Positions 22,569-30,908 of a stretch of DNA of 36,105 nucleotides are shown here, piece after piece. The DNA lies in contig NZ_FOSV01000033.1 in NCBI RefSeq assembly GCF_900114375.1, positions 1 to 36,105 on the forward strand, written 5' to 3'. The notes under the pieces were generated by a model that was given only the letters and a program-made list of their open reading frames with translations, did no database searches and was not told the DNA's origin. This DNA is from Methylorubrum salsuginis (GTDB taxonomy: Bacteria > Pseudomonadota > Alphaproteobacteria > Rhizobiales > Beijerinckiaceae). The position numbers were made by a program, and so were the translations under genes. Numbering within the stretch: position 1 is the first letter of the stretch; every line of letters starts with the position of its first letter.

Positions 22569-23183
22569 GTGACTGCCGCTTCTCCCTGGTGCCCGGCCGA
22601 GCCGCTGATCCTCGCCTCGGGCAGCCGCACCCGGCGCGATCTCCTGGCGGGCGCCGGCCTGCCGATCGAGGCGGTGCCGGCGGCGATCGACGAGCGGGCG
22701 GTGGAGGCTGAGGCCGGGGCCCTGCCGCCGGCTTCGCTCGCGCTCCACCTCGCCCGCGCCAAGGCCAGGGCGGTGGCCGCGCGCCATCCCGGCCGGGTCG
22801 TGCTCGGCGCCGATCAGGTGCTCGAATGCGACGGCGCGGTGCTGCACAAGCCCGCCGACCGCGCGGCGGCGGCGGGCCATCTCGCCCGGCTGCAAGACCG
22901 GACCCACGCGCTGCATTCAGCGGTCGCGCTGGTGCACGGCACCGGGGAGGACGGCTTCGTCGAAACCGCGCGGCTGACGATGCGGCCCCTCGATGACGCG
23001 GCCATCGACGCCTATCTCGAACTCGCCGGCCCTGCGGTCACCACCTCCGTCGGCGCCTATCAGCTCGAGGCGCTGGGCATCCACCTGTTCGCGCGGATCG
23101 AGGGCGACCATTCGACGATCCTCGGCCTGCCGCTGCTGCCGCTGCTCGCGCGGTTGCGGGCGATGGGCCTGCTGACCTTCTGA
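22569..23183 (+). CDS. maf: Maf-like nucleotide pyrophosphatase
   Basis: A 204-residue Maf/ASMTL-family nucleoside-triphosphate pyrophosphatase, thought to remove non-canonical or modified nucleotides. It opens LILASGSRTRRDLLAGAGL, with the family's SxSxxR loop. It continues with VVLGADQVLECDGAVLHKP (catalytic Asp plus Lys, about 76-94), and ends GAYQLEALGIHLFARIEGDHSTILGLPLLPLL. The GTG at 22569 has GAGGG eight bases upstream. A GTG at 22554, overlapping the GT61 stop, is the alternative. The gene is in its usual place between the DUF299 kinase and aroE, although separated from each by an extra gene. Confidence 0.9.
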   Translation: MTAASPWCPAEPLILASGSRTRRDLLAGAGLPIEAVPAAIDERAVEAEAGALPPASLALHLARAKARAVAARHPGRVVLGADQVLECDGAVLHKPADRAAAAGHLARLQDRTHALHSAVALVHGTGEDGFVETARLTMRPLDDAAIDAYLELAGPAVTTSVGAYQLEALGIHLFARIEGDHSTILGLPLLPLLARLRAMGLLTF

Positions 23184-23197
23184 GAACGGGAGACGGC

Positions 23198-24163
23198 ATG
23201 CACGGCCATTCGCACGATCACCCCCATGATCACGGCGACCATGCCGGCCACGATCACGCCGAGGGTCACGCTCACGGCCATGCCCACGTCCCGAAGGATT
23301 TCGGGCGGGCCTTCGCCCTGGGCATCGCGCTCAATGTCGGCTTCGTCGTGCTCGAGGCGGCCTACGGCGTCCTGTCGAACTCCATGGCGCTGGTGGCCGA
23401 TGCCGGCCACAACCTCTCCGACGTGCTCGGGCTCGCCGCCGCGTGGCTGGCCTCGGTTCTGGTCAAGCGCGCGCCGACCGCCCGCTTCACCTATGGGCTA
23501 CGCGGCTCCTCGATCCTCGCCGCCCTGTTCAACGCGGTGATGCTCTTGGTCGCCACCGGCGCCATCATCGCCGAGGCGATCCAGCGCTTCCTCGAACCGG
23601 CCCCCGTGGCCGGCACCACCGTGATGGTGGTGGCCGGCATCGGCATCCTGATCAACAGCTTCACCGCGTGGCTGTTCGCCTCCGGCGGCAAGCACGACAT
23701 CAACATCCGCGGCGCCTACCTCCACATGGCCGCCGACGCCGCGGTTTCGCTCGGCGTGGTGCTCGCCGGTCTCGCGATCCTGGCCACCGGCTACGACTGG
23801 ATCGACCCGGTGGTGAGCTTGGCCATCGCCGGCCTCATCATCGTCTCGACCTGGGGCCTCCTGACCGAGAGCCTGCGCATGGCACTGGCCGCCGTGCCGC
23901 CGCGGATCGACCCGCTCGCGGTGCGGGCCTGCCTGATCGAGCGCCCCGGCGTCGTCGGCCTGCACGACCTCCACATCTGGCCGATGAGCACCACCGAGGT
24001 CGCGCTCACGGCCCATCTCGTCGTGGCGGAGGCCCCCGGGAGCCACTTCCTGAAGGAGACCGCGGAGAGCCTGCGCAGCCTCTTCGGCATCCATCACGCC
24101 ACCCTCCAGATCGAACTCCAGGGCCGCACCGCCTGCACCCTGGCCGAGGAGTGCTCCGCATGA
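23198..24163 (+). CDS. Cation diffusion facilitator (CzcD/ZitB-like metal exporter)
   Basis: A 321-residue inner-membrane metal/H+ antiporter of the CDF family. The first 31 residues are a His/Asp-rich metal-binding tail (MHGHSHDHPHDHGDH...). Six membrane helices follow. The metal-site motifs are ALVADAGHNLSD (HxxxD in helix II) and AYLHMAADAAVS (HxxxD in helix V). The soluble C-terminal domain (about 210-321, with VVGLHDLHIWPMSTTEVALTAH) is complete. The motifs suggest Zn2+ (perhaps Cd2+/Co2+) export. An SD (ACGGGAGACGGC) precedes the ATG. Its TGA overlaps the aroE ATG. It is not part of the usual cluster. Confidence 0.92.
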   Translation: MHGHSHDHPHDHGDHAGHDHAEGHAHGHAHVPKDFGRAFALGIALNVGFVVLEAAYGVLSNSMALVADAGHNLSDVLGLAAAWLASVLVKRAPTARFTYGLRGSSILAALFNAVMLLVATGAIIAEAIQRFLEPAPVAGTTVMVVAGIGILINSFTAWLFASGGKHDINIRGAYLHMAADAAVSLGVVLAGLAILATGYDWIDPVVSLAIAGLIIVSTWGLLTESLRMALAAVPPRIDPLAVRACLIERPGVVGLHDLHIWPMSTTEVALTAHLVVAEAPGSHFLKETAESLRSLFGIHHATLQIELQGRTACTLAEECSA

Positions 24164-24996
24164 CCCGGAAAGCCTTCGTCGTCGGGCATCCGATCGCCCA
24201 TTCCCGCTCGCCGCTGATCCACGGCCACTGGCTCGCCGAGCACGGGATCGACGGCCGCTACGAGCGCGTCGCTGTGGCGCCCGAGGATTTCGAAGCCTTC
24301 TTCCGCGGCCTGTCGCATTCGGGCTTCGCCGGCGGCAACGTCACGATCCCGCACAAGGAGGCGGCGTTCCGGCTGGCCGATGCCCTGACCGATCGGGCCA
24401 AAACGATCGGGGCGGTGAACACGCTGATCGTCGAGGGTGGCCGGGTCGTCGGCGACAACACCGACGGGCTCGGCTTCATCGCCCATCTCGACCGGAGCCT
24501 CGGCGAGGACTGGCCGGAGCGCACCGGCCGGCAGGCCGTGGTGCTCGGCGCCGGCGGGGCGGCGCGGGCCGTCGTCGCCGGGCTGATCGAGCGGGGGCTC
24601 ACGGTCAAAATCGCCAATCGCAGCCCGGAGCGGGCGCAGGCGCTGGCCGCCCTCGATCCCGAGAACGCGCGCGCCCTGCCCTGGGAGGACTTGCCCGCCG
24701 CGCTCGCCGAGACCGGGCTCCTCGTCAACACCACCTCGCTCGGCATGGCCGGACACCCGCCGCTCGCCCTCGACCTCGCCCCCCTGCCGGCGCGGGCGGC
24801 GGTGGCCGACATCGTCTACGTGCCGCTGGAGACGCCGCTGCTGGCCGCCGCCCGCGCCCGCGGCCTCGCGACGGTCGACGGGCTCGGCATGCTGCTGCAC
24901 CAGGCGGTGCCGGGTTTCGAGAAGTGGTTCGGGGTGCGCCCCGAGGTCACCCCCGCCTTGCGCGAAAAAATCGTCGCGGATCTCGTGTCGAAATGA
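24160..24996 (+). CDS. aroE: Shikimate dehydrogenase
   Basis: AroE reduces 3-dehydroshikimate to shikimate with NADPH in aromatic amino-acid synthesis. It has 278 residues, the normal length. The substrate site is shown by VGHPIAHSRSPLIHGHWL (about 7-24) and GGNVTIPHKEAAF (catalytic Lys). GDNTDGLGF carries the second catalytic residue. The NADPH-binding region reads VVLGAGGAARAVVAGL, with NRSPER next as the NADP phosphate selector. It overlaps the CDF stop and the coaE start by 4 bases each (ATGA), a tightly coupled operon. Confidence 0.96.
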   Translation: MTRKAFVVGHPIAHSRSPLIHGHWLAEHGIDGRYERVAVAPEDFEAFFRGLSHSGFAGGNVTIPHKEAAFRLADALTDRAKTIGAVNTLIVEGGRVVGDNTDGLGFIAHLDRSLGEDWPERTGRQAVVLGAGGAARAVVAGLIERGLTVKIANRSPERAQALAALDPENARALPWEDLPAALAETGLLVNTTSLGMAGHPPLALDLAPLPARAAVADIVYVPLETPLLAAARARGLATVDGLGMLLHQAVPGFEKWFGVRPEVTPALREKIVADLVSK

Positions 24997-25619
24997 GCGA
25001 ATCCGAGAAGAAACCGTTCGTGCTGGGCCTCACCGGCTCGATCGGCATGGGCAAGTCGGCCACCGCCGCGATGTTTGCCGCCCGCGGCGTCCCGGTTCAC
25101 GATTCCGACGCGGCGGTCCATTCCCTCTATGGGCCAGGCGGGAAGGCGGCACGAGCCATCGGCGAAGCCTTTCCCGGCACGCTGACGCCGGAGGGCAGCG
25201 TCGATCGCCCGGCCCTGCGGCAGGCCGTGCTCGGCGATTCCGAAAAACTGCGGCAACTGGAGGGGATCGTCCATCCCCTCGTCGGGGCCGAGGCCCGCGC
25301 CTTTCTGGCCCGCCACGGGCAGGCGCCCCTCGTCGTCCTCGATATCCCGCTCCTGTTCGAGACGGGCGGGCAAGCCCGCTGCGACGCGGTGCTCGTCGTC
25401 ACCGCCCCGCCCGAGGTGCAGCGCGCCCGCGTGCTCGCCCGCCCCGGCATGACGGAGGCCGCCTTCGAGGCGATCCTCGCCAAGCAGATGCCCGATGCCG
25501 AGAAACGGGCGCGCGCCGACCACGTGATCGACACGAGCCGGGGTTTTGCTGCCGCCGAGGCCGAGGTGGAGCGGCTGATCGCGCGGCTGAGTGCCGCCGG
25601 CCCGATGGCCGAGCGCTGA
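24993..25619 (+). CDS. coaE: Dephospho-CoA kinase
   Basis: CoaE phosphorylates dephospho-CoA with ATP, the last step of coenzyme A synthesis. The protein is 208 residues. The P-loop is GLTGSIGMGKSATAAMF (about 11-27), with VHDSDAAVHSLYGPGG following. The lid/core blocks are EGIVHPLVGAEAR, VVLDIPLLFETG and RARVLARPGMTEAAFEAILAKQMP. The ATG at 24993 overlaps the aroE TGA. The protein kinase gene starts three bases after its stop. Its position between aroE and dnaQ follows the conserved alphaproteobacterial order. Confidence 0.96.
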   Translation: MSESEKKPFVLGLTGSIGMGKSATAAMFAARGVPVHDSDAAVHSLYGPGGKAARAIGEAFPGTLTPEGSVDRPALRQAVLGDSEKLRQLEGIVHPLVGAEARAFLARHGQAPLVVLDIPLLFETGGQARCDAVLVVTAPPEVQRARVLARPGMTEAAFEAILAKQMPDAEKRARADHVIDTSRGFAAAEAEVERLIARLSAAGPMAER

Positions 25620-25621
25620 AA

Positions 25622-26944
25622 ATGGACCTGACCCTCCAGGCGCTGCGCCGCGGCGACCTCTCCGGCGCCCGCGCCTTGCGGCTGTCGGGCCCGCTCGACG
25701 TCCTGCCCGAGGAGGTGTTCGGCCTCGCCGATACTCTGGAACGGCTCGATCTGAGCGGCTGCGGCCTCACCGGACTTCCCGAGGATTTCGGGCGGTTGCG
25801 GCGGCTGCGGGTGCTGTTCTGCTCGGGCAACCGCTTCGAGCGGCTTCCCCCCGTTCTCGGCGACTGCTCCGAACTGGCCCAGATCGGCTTCCGCGGCACG
25901 GGTCTGCGCGAGGTGCCGGGCGAGGCCCTGCCGCCGCGCCTGCGCTGGCTGACCCTCACCGACAACCGCATCGCCCATCTGCCCGACGCGCTGGGCGAGC
26001 GCCCGCACCTGCAGAAGCTGATGCTGGCCGGCAACGCGCTGACGGCGCTGCCGCCGACGCTGGAAAGTGCAAAAAACCTCGAACTGGTGCGGCTCGCCGC
26101 CAACGCCTTCGAGACCCTGCCGCCCTGGCTCGCCGACCTGCCGCGCCTCGCCTGGATCGCCTGGGCCGGCAATTCTTTCGAAGGTCAGGCGGCGCCGGCC
26201 CGTGTGCCCGACGTGCCGTGGGGGCAACTGGAGCCCGGCATCCTGCTCGGCGAGGGCGCCTCCGGCCGCATCGTTTCCGCGCTCTGGAAACCGCCGACCG
26301 GCCCAGCCCAAACCGTCGCGCTCAAGCTGTTCAAGGGCACCATGACCAGCGACGGCCTGCCCGAGCGCGAGATGGCCGCCTGCCTCGCCGCCGGCCGCCA
26401 CCCGAACCTGACCGGCGCGCTCGGGCAGGTCGTCGATCACCCCGACGGCGCGCAGGGGCTGCTCATGCCGCTGCTGCCGTCGGACTGGCGCGTGCTCGCC
26501 GGCCCGCCGAGCCTGGAGAGCTGCAGCCGCGACGTCTACGATCCGGCCCTGCGCTTAGGCTCCGCCGTGGCCCTGCGCATCGCCCGCGACGTGGCGCGGG
26601 GCGCCGCCCATCTCCACGCCCGCGGGCTGCTGCACGGCGACCTCTATGCCCACAACACCCTGTGGGACGGGACAGTGGGCGAAGCGGTGCTGAGCGATTT
26701 CGGCGCCGCCTCGCTGCTGCCGTCCGGTCCGGCGGGCGCGGCGTGGCAGCGCATCGAGACCCGCGCCTTCGGACTGCTGCTCGGCGAACTTTTAGACCGT
26801 TGCGTGAGCGAACCTGAGGAGATTGCCCGGCTGCGGGACCTGGAGCGGGCCTGCGTTCAGGCCGATGTCGCGGCGCGGCCGCTGATGACGGAAGTGGTCG
26901 AAGCCCTGTCGGGGCTCGCGGGCGCGGCAGGGTCGGACGCGTAA
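25622..26944 (+). CDS. Leucine-rich-repeat protein kinase-like protein
   Basis: A 440-residue two-part protein. Residues about 39-190 hold seven leucine-rich repeats of about 23 residues (such as LERLDLSGCGLTGLP and LQKLMLAGNALTALP). Residues about 200-435 form a compact Ser/Thr-kinase-like domain: glycine loop LGEGASGRI (209-217), VALKLFK with K235, alpha-C Glu250, catalytic HGDLYAHN (338-345; Gly for the usual Arg of HRD), DFG (359-361) and the late Arg419. The stretch after DFG is short and no APE motif is obvious. There is no signal or membrane helix, so it is cytosolic. Its substrate is unknown. It lies between coaE and dnaQ, which are neighbours in most relatives. Confidence 0.85.
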   Translation: MDLTLQALRRGDLSGARALRLSGPLDVLPEEVFGLADTLERLDLSGCGLTGLPEDFGRLRRLRVLFCSGNRFERLPPVLGDCSELAQIGFRGTGLREVPGEALPPRLRWLTLTDNRIAHLPDALGERPHLQKLMLAGNALTALPPTLESAKNLELVRLAANAFETLPPWLADLPRLAWIAWAGNSFEGQAAPARVPDVPWGQLEPGILLGEGASGRIVSALWKPPTGPAQTVALKLFKGTMTSDGLPEREMAACLAAGRHPNLTGALGQVVDHPDGAQGLLMPLLPSDWRVLAGPPSLESCSRDVYDPALRLGSAVALRIARDVARGAAHLHARGLLHGDLYAHNTLWDGTVGEAVLSDFGAASLLPSGPAGAAWQRIETRAFGLLLGELLDRCVSEPEEIARLRDLERACVQADVAARPLMTEVVEALSGLAGAAGSDA

Positions 26945-26999
26945 CCATTCCGGGTTAGACTCGCTCTGCCCGCTTCCCACCGGCCGAGTGCGAAAAGAC

Positions 27000-27722
27000 A
27001 TGCTGCGCGAGATCGTCCTCGACACCGAGACCACCGGCACCGACGCCAAGGGCGGCGACCGGCTCATCGAGATCGGCTGCGTCGAGCTGATCAACCACGT
27101 CCAGACCGGCGAGACCTTTCACCGGCTCGTCAACCCGCAGCGGGCGGTGTCCGAGGGGGCGTTCGCGGTCCACGGCATCTCCGACGCCATGCTCGCCGAC
27201 AAGCCGGTCTTCGCCGACATCGTCGACGAGTTCGTGCGCTTCTGCGGCGATGCCCGGCTGGTGATCCACAACGCCCCGTTCGATGTCGGCTTCCTCAACA
27301 TGGAGTTCGGGCGGCTCGGCCCCGCCGCCCCGAAGGCGATCGTGCTGGAGGAGGTGGTCGACACCCTGCTGATGGCGCGGCGCAAGCATCCGGGCGCGGC
27401 CAACAACCTCGACGCCCTGTGCAACCGCTACGGCATCGACACCACGCGCCGGGTCAAGCACGGGGCGCTGCTCGACGCGCAGATCCTCGCCGAGGTCTAT
27501 GTCGAGCTGCTCGGCGGCAAGCAGACCAGCCTCGGCCTCAGCGTCGCCGAGCCCGTCGAGGCGACGGCGATCCTCGCGGCGGTCGATTCGGGCCCGGTCG
27601 GCCCGCGGCCGATGCGCTCGCGCCTCACCGATGCGGAGCGCGAGCGGCACGCCGCCTTCATCGCCGGCCTGGGAACCAACGCGGTCTGGCGTGACTATCT
27701 CGGGGAGCCCGAGACGGCCTGA
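27000..27722 (+). CDS. dnaQ: DNA polymerase III epsilon subunit (3'-5' exonuclease)
   Basis: The proofreading exonuclease of the replicative polymerase, 240 residues. DEDDh motifs are complete: EIVLDTETTG (Exo I), VIHNAPFDVGFLN (Exo II) and RRVKHGALLDAQILAEVY (Exo III, with the general-base His). The C-terminal tail (about 185-240) is the part expected to bind the polymerase alpha subunit. The ATG at 27000 gives the standard start MLREIVLDTETTG; a GTG at 26988 would add four residues. It is the last gene of the origin-right cluster; secB, its usual neighbour, is not present next to it here. Confidence 0.95.
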   Translation: MLREIVLDTETTGTDAKGGDRLIEIGCVELINHVQTGETFHRLVNPQRAVSEGAFAVHGISDAMLADKPVFADIVDEFVRFCGDARLVIHNAPFDVGFLNMEFGRLGPAAPKAIVLEEVVDTLLMARRKHPGAANNLDALCNRYGIDTTRRVKHGALLDAQILAEVYVELLGGKQTSLGLSVAEPVEATAILAAVDSGPVGPRPMRSRLTDAERERHAAFIAGLGTNAVWRDYLGEPETA

Positions 27723-27774
27723 CCGTCACGATCGCGTTCCCTCCGGATTCCCTCTCCTGCCTCGCCGCACATTG

Positions 27775-27807
27775 CTGCGATGCAAAAAATCTCATCTTGC
27801 GGTGCAG
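27775..27807. promoter_or_regulatory. Paired CTGC/GCAG-type palindromic sites before the RHH gene
   Basis: CTGCGATGCAA (27775-27785) and TTGCGGTGCAG (27797-27807) are inverted copies of one 11-bp motif, about two helical turns apart centre to centre. CATAAT (27808-27813) directly follows. PhaR-type regulators of polyhydroxyalkanoate genes bind CTGC-N3-GCAG (known in Paracoccus), and each site here matches with one change. The sites precede a regulator gene and a PHB-depolymerase-like gene. The ribbon-helix-helix protein itself is the other candidate binder. Confidence 0.5.
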
Positions 27808-27854
27808 CATAATCCTCCCCATACCATCCCTGTGGATGGCGCCGGGATGGGCGG

Positions 27855-28301
27855 ATGATGGAAGCGCTTCAGGACGTGCGGGGAATGGCGGCCCCGATCC
27901 GGGTCGGAACGCGGCCCGCCGACAGCGAGAAGATCACGGTCAATCTCGGCTATGTCGATCTCGGTCATGTCGACCTGCTCGTGTCCGAAGGCGCCTACGC
28001 CAACCGCAGCGACTTCATCCGCACGGCGGTGCGCAACCAGATCGAGCGCCACGCCGACATCACCCGCCAGTCGGTCGCCCGCAAGGCGGTCGAGATCGGC
28101 CTGCGTCATTACGGACGGGCCGAACTGGAAGCCGCGAGAACGGCGGGCACCACCCTCGACATCCGGGTGCTCGGCCTCGCGGTGATCGCCGCCGATGTCT
28201 CCCCCGACCTCGCGCGGGCCACCATCGCGTCCCTCGAAGTGCTCGGCAGCCTTCAGGCGAGCCCGGCCGTCAGACAGGCTCTCGCCGACCGCCTGCGCTG
28301 A
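27855..28301 (+). CDS. Ribbon-helix-helix (CopG-like) regulator
   Basis: A 148-residue protein whose N-terminal third is a ribbon-helix-helix DNA-binding fold: SEKITVNLGYVDLGHVDLLV followed by SEGAYANRSDFIRTAVRNQIERH (about residues 24-68). The C-terminal 80 residues are predicted alpha/beta and longer than in simple CopG proteins (RHYGRAELEAARTAGTTLDIRVLGLAVIA), perhaps a sensing or oligomer part. Adjacent ATGs at 27855 and 27858 cannot be told apart. The esterase gene follows on the same strand after a 68-bp gap, suggesting a linked pair. The target is unknown; the paired palindromes upstream may be its own operator. Confidence 0.82.
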   Translation: MMEALQDVRGMAAPIRVGTRPADSEKITVNLGYVDLGHVDLLVSEGAYANRSDFIRTAVRNQIERHADITRQSVARKAVEIGLRHYGRAELEAARTAGTTLDIRVLGLAVIAADVSPDLARATIASLEVLGSLQASPAVRQALADRLR

Positions 28302-28369
28302 ATTCCCTCAACCCTCGTGACCCCCGGCGCGTGCGCGCGCCCGTCGCCGACCCGGAAAGCGAGATCCCG

Positions 28370-29578
28370 ATGACCGATCGCTCCTCCACCTTGATGGCCG
28401 ACATGGCCGAAGCGACCCGCCTGACCCAGGCCGGACGGCTCGCGGAGGCCACCGCGCTGATCCAGCGCAGCCTCGGCGCCTCCGGCATGGCGCCTGCGGG
28501 CCCTGCCCCGGCCGCCCCGCCGGCATCCCGGCTCGAAGGGCCGGACGGTGGGGACACCCCTCCGCATGAGGCCGTGATCCCCGAGCGGCTGCGCGAGGGC
28601 CTCGACCAGATGATGCGCAACCTGCGCAACCTCGCTCCCGGACTGAAGGGGTTCGGCGGCGAGACGCAGGAGCCGCAGCACGGGCCGTCGTCCGGCAGCG
28701 GTCAGTTCGTCGAGCGCAGCTTCTCCAACGCGGCCGGCGCCCGGGACTACAAGCTGTTCGTCCCGAGCCCGCGGCCGGGCCTGCGCCCCCTCGTGATCAT
28801 GCTGCACGGCTGCTCGCAATCGCCCGACGATTTCGCGGCGGGCACCCGCATGAACGAGCTGGGCGAGGAGGAAGGAATCTTCGTCGCCTATCCGCGCCAG
28901 TCGGGCCGGGCCAACGCCCAGCGCTGCTGGAACTGGTTCGAGCCGTCCGACCAGGGCCGCGAGATGGGCGAGACCGGCATCGTCGCGGGGCTTGCTCGCG
29001 CCATCGCCACCGAGCACCCGATCGACCGCTCGCGCATCTACATCGCCGGCCTCTCGGCGGGCGGCGCGGCGGCGGCCAACATCGCACGGGCCTATCCCGA
29101 TCTGTTCGCCGCGGTCGGCGTGCATTCGGGCCTCGCGGCCGGCTGCGCCCGCGACCTGCCCTCCGCCCTCTCGGCGATGCGGGTCGGCGCGCCGGGTTCC
29201 GAGGCGCCGGGCGGCGCCGCGGGCTTCGGCGCCGGATCGGTCGCGCAGGGCCTGCGGGTGCCCACCATCGTGATCCACGGCGAGGGCGACGGCACCGTCA
29301 ACCCGCGCAACGCCGAGGCGATCCTGGCCCAGGCCGGCACCGACGGGCTGACGCCCCGGACCGAGCGCGGCAGCAGCACCGGCCATTCCTATCAGCGCAC
29401 CCGCTACGCCGACGAAGCCGGCCGGGTGCAGGTCGAGGCATGGTCGATCCAGGGGGCGGGCCATGCCTGGGCCGGCGGCAGCCCGGCGGGCAGCTACACC
29501 GATCCGAACGGCCCGGACGCCTCCCGGGCGATGCTCGACTTCTTCCTGAGCCACAGCCTGCCGAGCCGGCGCGACTGA
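28370..29578 (+). CDS. PHB depolymerase-family esterase
   Basis: A 402-residue alpha/beta-hydrolase of the PHB-depolymerase/LpqC esterase family. After an N-terminal helical and Pro/Ala-rich region (about 1-110), the catalytic domain starts RDYKLFVPSPRPGLRPLVIMLHGCSQ (oxyanion His-Gly). The nucleophile elbow is IAGLSAGGAAAANIA (about 224-238), the acid is probably in IHGEGDGTVNP, and the base is in IQGAGHAWAGG. There is no signal peptide, so it may act on intracellular polyhydroxybutyrate granules; the methylotroph-like setting fits, but the substrate is inferred. A purine-rich stretch GGAAAGCGAGA precedes the ATG. It is convergent with the NUDIX gene, with a 7-bp gap. Confidence 0.87.
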   Translation: MTDRSSTLMADMAEATRLTQAGRLAEATALIQRSLGASGMAPAGPAPAAPPASRLEGPDGGDTPPHEAVIPERLREGLDQMMRNLRNLAPGLKGFGGETQEPQHGPSSGSGQFVERSFSNAAGARDYKLFVPSPRPGLRPLVIMLHGCSQSPDDFAAGTRMNELGEEEGIFVAYPRQSGRANAQRCWNWFEPSDQGREMGETGIVAGLARAIATEHPIDRSRIYIAGLSAGGAAAANIARAYPDLFAAVGVHSGLAAGCARDLPSALSAMRVGAPGSEAPGGAAGFGAGSVAQGLRVPTIVIHGEGDGTVNPRNAEAILAQAGTDGLTPRTERGSSTGHSYQRTRYADEAGRVQVEAWSIQGAGHAWAGGSPAGSYTDPNGPDASRAMLDFFLSHSLPSRRD

Positions 29579-29585
29579 CCCTTCG

Positions 29586-30035
29586 TCACGGCCGCGCCAT
29601 GAGCGCGGCCGCGAGTCCGTCGGGAAACAGCGCCATACCCTCGTCCAGGGCGTCCGGCCGGACCCAGCGCGCGAGGCAGGGCGTGCCGTCGTCCTCGCGA
29701 AAAGCGATTGCGTCGCGCCCGTAGAGGGCCGCGTCGTGCAGATCGAGATCGGCCGCGAACACGATCTCATGGCCGAGCGCGCCCTCGTGCCGAAAGATGT
29801 TCTCGAACACCGACCATGGGCCGGTCCGCGTCACGCCGCAGCCGAGTTCCTCCCGGAACTCCCGGATCAGGGCCTCGTCGCGGGTCTCGCCGAAGGCGAT
29901 GCTGCCGCCCAGCGGTCGCAGGCCCTTGAGGCGGCCGGCATCGTCGCGGATCTCCATGGCCAGCAAAAGGTCCCCGCGCCAGGCCAGCCCGATCACCTTG
30001 GCACGGATGTTCTGGGGCGGACGCCACGGCGTCAT
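29586..30035 (-). CDS. NUDIX hydrolase
   Basis: A 149-residue NUDIX protein. The full signature GX5EX7REUXEEXGU is met by GSIAFGETRDEALIREFREELGC (about residues 44-66), which binds metal and hydrolyses a nucleoside-diphosphate-linked compound. It begins MTPWRPPQNIRAKVIGLAWRG. The C-terminal part (RWVRPDALDEGMALFPDGLAAAL) resembles ADP-ribose/NTP-type members, but the substrate cannot be assigned. Its ATG overlaps the TGA of the upstream phosphopantetheinyl transferase gene (ATGA). Confidence 0.88.
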   Translation of the reverse strand: MTPWRPPQNIRAKVIGLAWRGDLLLAMEIRDDAGRLKGLRPLGGSIAFGETRDEALIREFREELGCGVTRTGPWSVFENIFRHEGALGHEIVFAADLDLHDAALYGRDAIAFREDDGTPCLARWVRPDALDEGMALFPDGLAAALMARP

Positions 30036-30820
30036 TCCCGCCACGCCCTCGCGACGACGGCAAGCGCGGCCTGCCACGCCGCCCCATCCGACGGTGCGAG
30101 CGTGACGGTCTTGGGCAGCACCAGGGCGGCGGCGAGGTCGCCGGCGACGACGCTCAAGCCGCGATACTGCGCGAAGTTGGCAAAGCCCGCCCACCATCCC
30201 GCCGGATCCGGCTCGACGTTCGCCACCGCCAGCACTTCGAGCGGCACGGTGAGGCCGCAGCGCAGCGCCTTCGACAAAGCCTCCTTCAGGCACCACAGCC
30301 GCATCTGCCGCTCGGGCTCCGGCCCGTCGAGGCGGGCGGCGAGCCGCTGCTCGGCCTGCGGGCTCTGGCTCACGAGCAGCGGAACGGCGTCCAAGCGCAC
30401 CCGCTCGACATCGATCCCCATCGGGCAGCCTTCGGGAAACGCCACCGCCAGCGCCACCGGTCCGGCATGGGACAGGCTGATGCCGAGATTGCGCACGCCT
30501 TCGCCGAAGACCACCGGCTGCTCCAGCACGCCGGGTCGGACGGCAAAGGCCCGCGGATCGATTTCGGGATGGAGCCGGGACAGCGCCTGCTTGGCCGCAA
30601 AGCGCCCGACCAGCAGGCCATGGCGGCGGCGCGCATGGAGCCGGTCGGTGACGAGCGCAGCCTCGTCCGGATGCAGGAATTCTTGTGCGTTTGCGTCGAG
30701 CCAGTCGAGCGGGGCAGCAGCCAGCGCGAGGCTCGCGCGCAGGGGCTCGCCCCGGCCGGTGAGGGTGAGGGGCAGGGTGTGGACGAAGGGGCTCGAAGGG
30801 TCGGCGGATTGTCCGGTCAT
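30032..30820 (-). CDS. 4'-phosphopantetheinyl transferase superfamily protein
   Basis: A 262-residue Sfp/AcpT-type transferase that would move 4'-phosphopantetheine from CoA to a carrier-protein serine. Hallmarks are RHGLLVGRFAAKQALSRL (about 66-83), NLGISLSHAGPVALAVAF, the Mg-binding PMGIDVERVRLD (about 134-145) and the helix WCLKEALSKALRCGL (about 175-189). It is larger than AcpS, so it probably serves specialised carriers (polyketide, fatty-acid or siderophore type). No such synthase lies in this window. Its stop overlaps the NUDIX start, forming a two-gene unit. Confidence 0.88.
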   Translation of the reverse strand: MTGQSADPSSPFVHTLPLTLTGRGEPLRASLALAAAPLDWLDANAQEFLHPDEAALVTDRLHARRRHGLLVGRFAAKQALSRLHPEIDPRAFAVRPGVLEQPVVFGEGVRNLGISLSHAGPVALAVAFPEGCPMGIDVERVRLDAVPLLVSQSPQAEQRLAARLDGPEPERQMRLWCLKEALSKALRCGLTVPLEVLAVANVEPDPAGWWAGFANFAQYRGLSVVAGDLAAALVLPKTVTLAPSDGAAWQAALAVVARAWRE

Positions 30821-30908
30821 GAGGGCTGCCGGTTCATGGCACTACGCTCCGCGTCGGCTACGCCTTGCCCGCGCGGCGTCCCTTGCGCTCAAATCCCAAA
30901 AAACCGCC

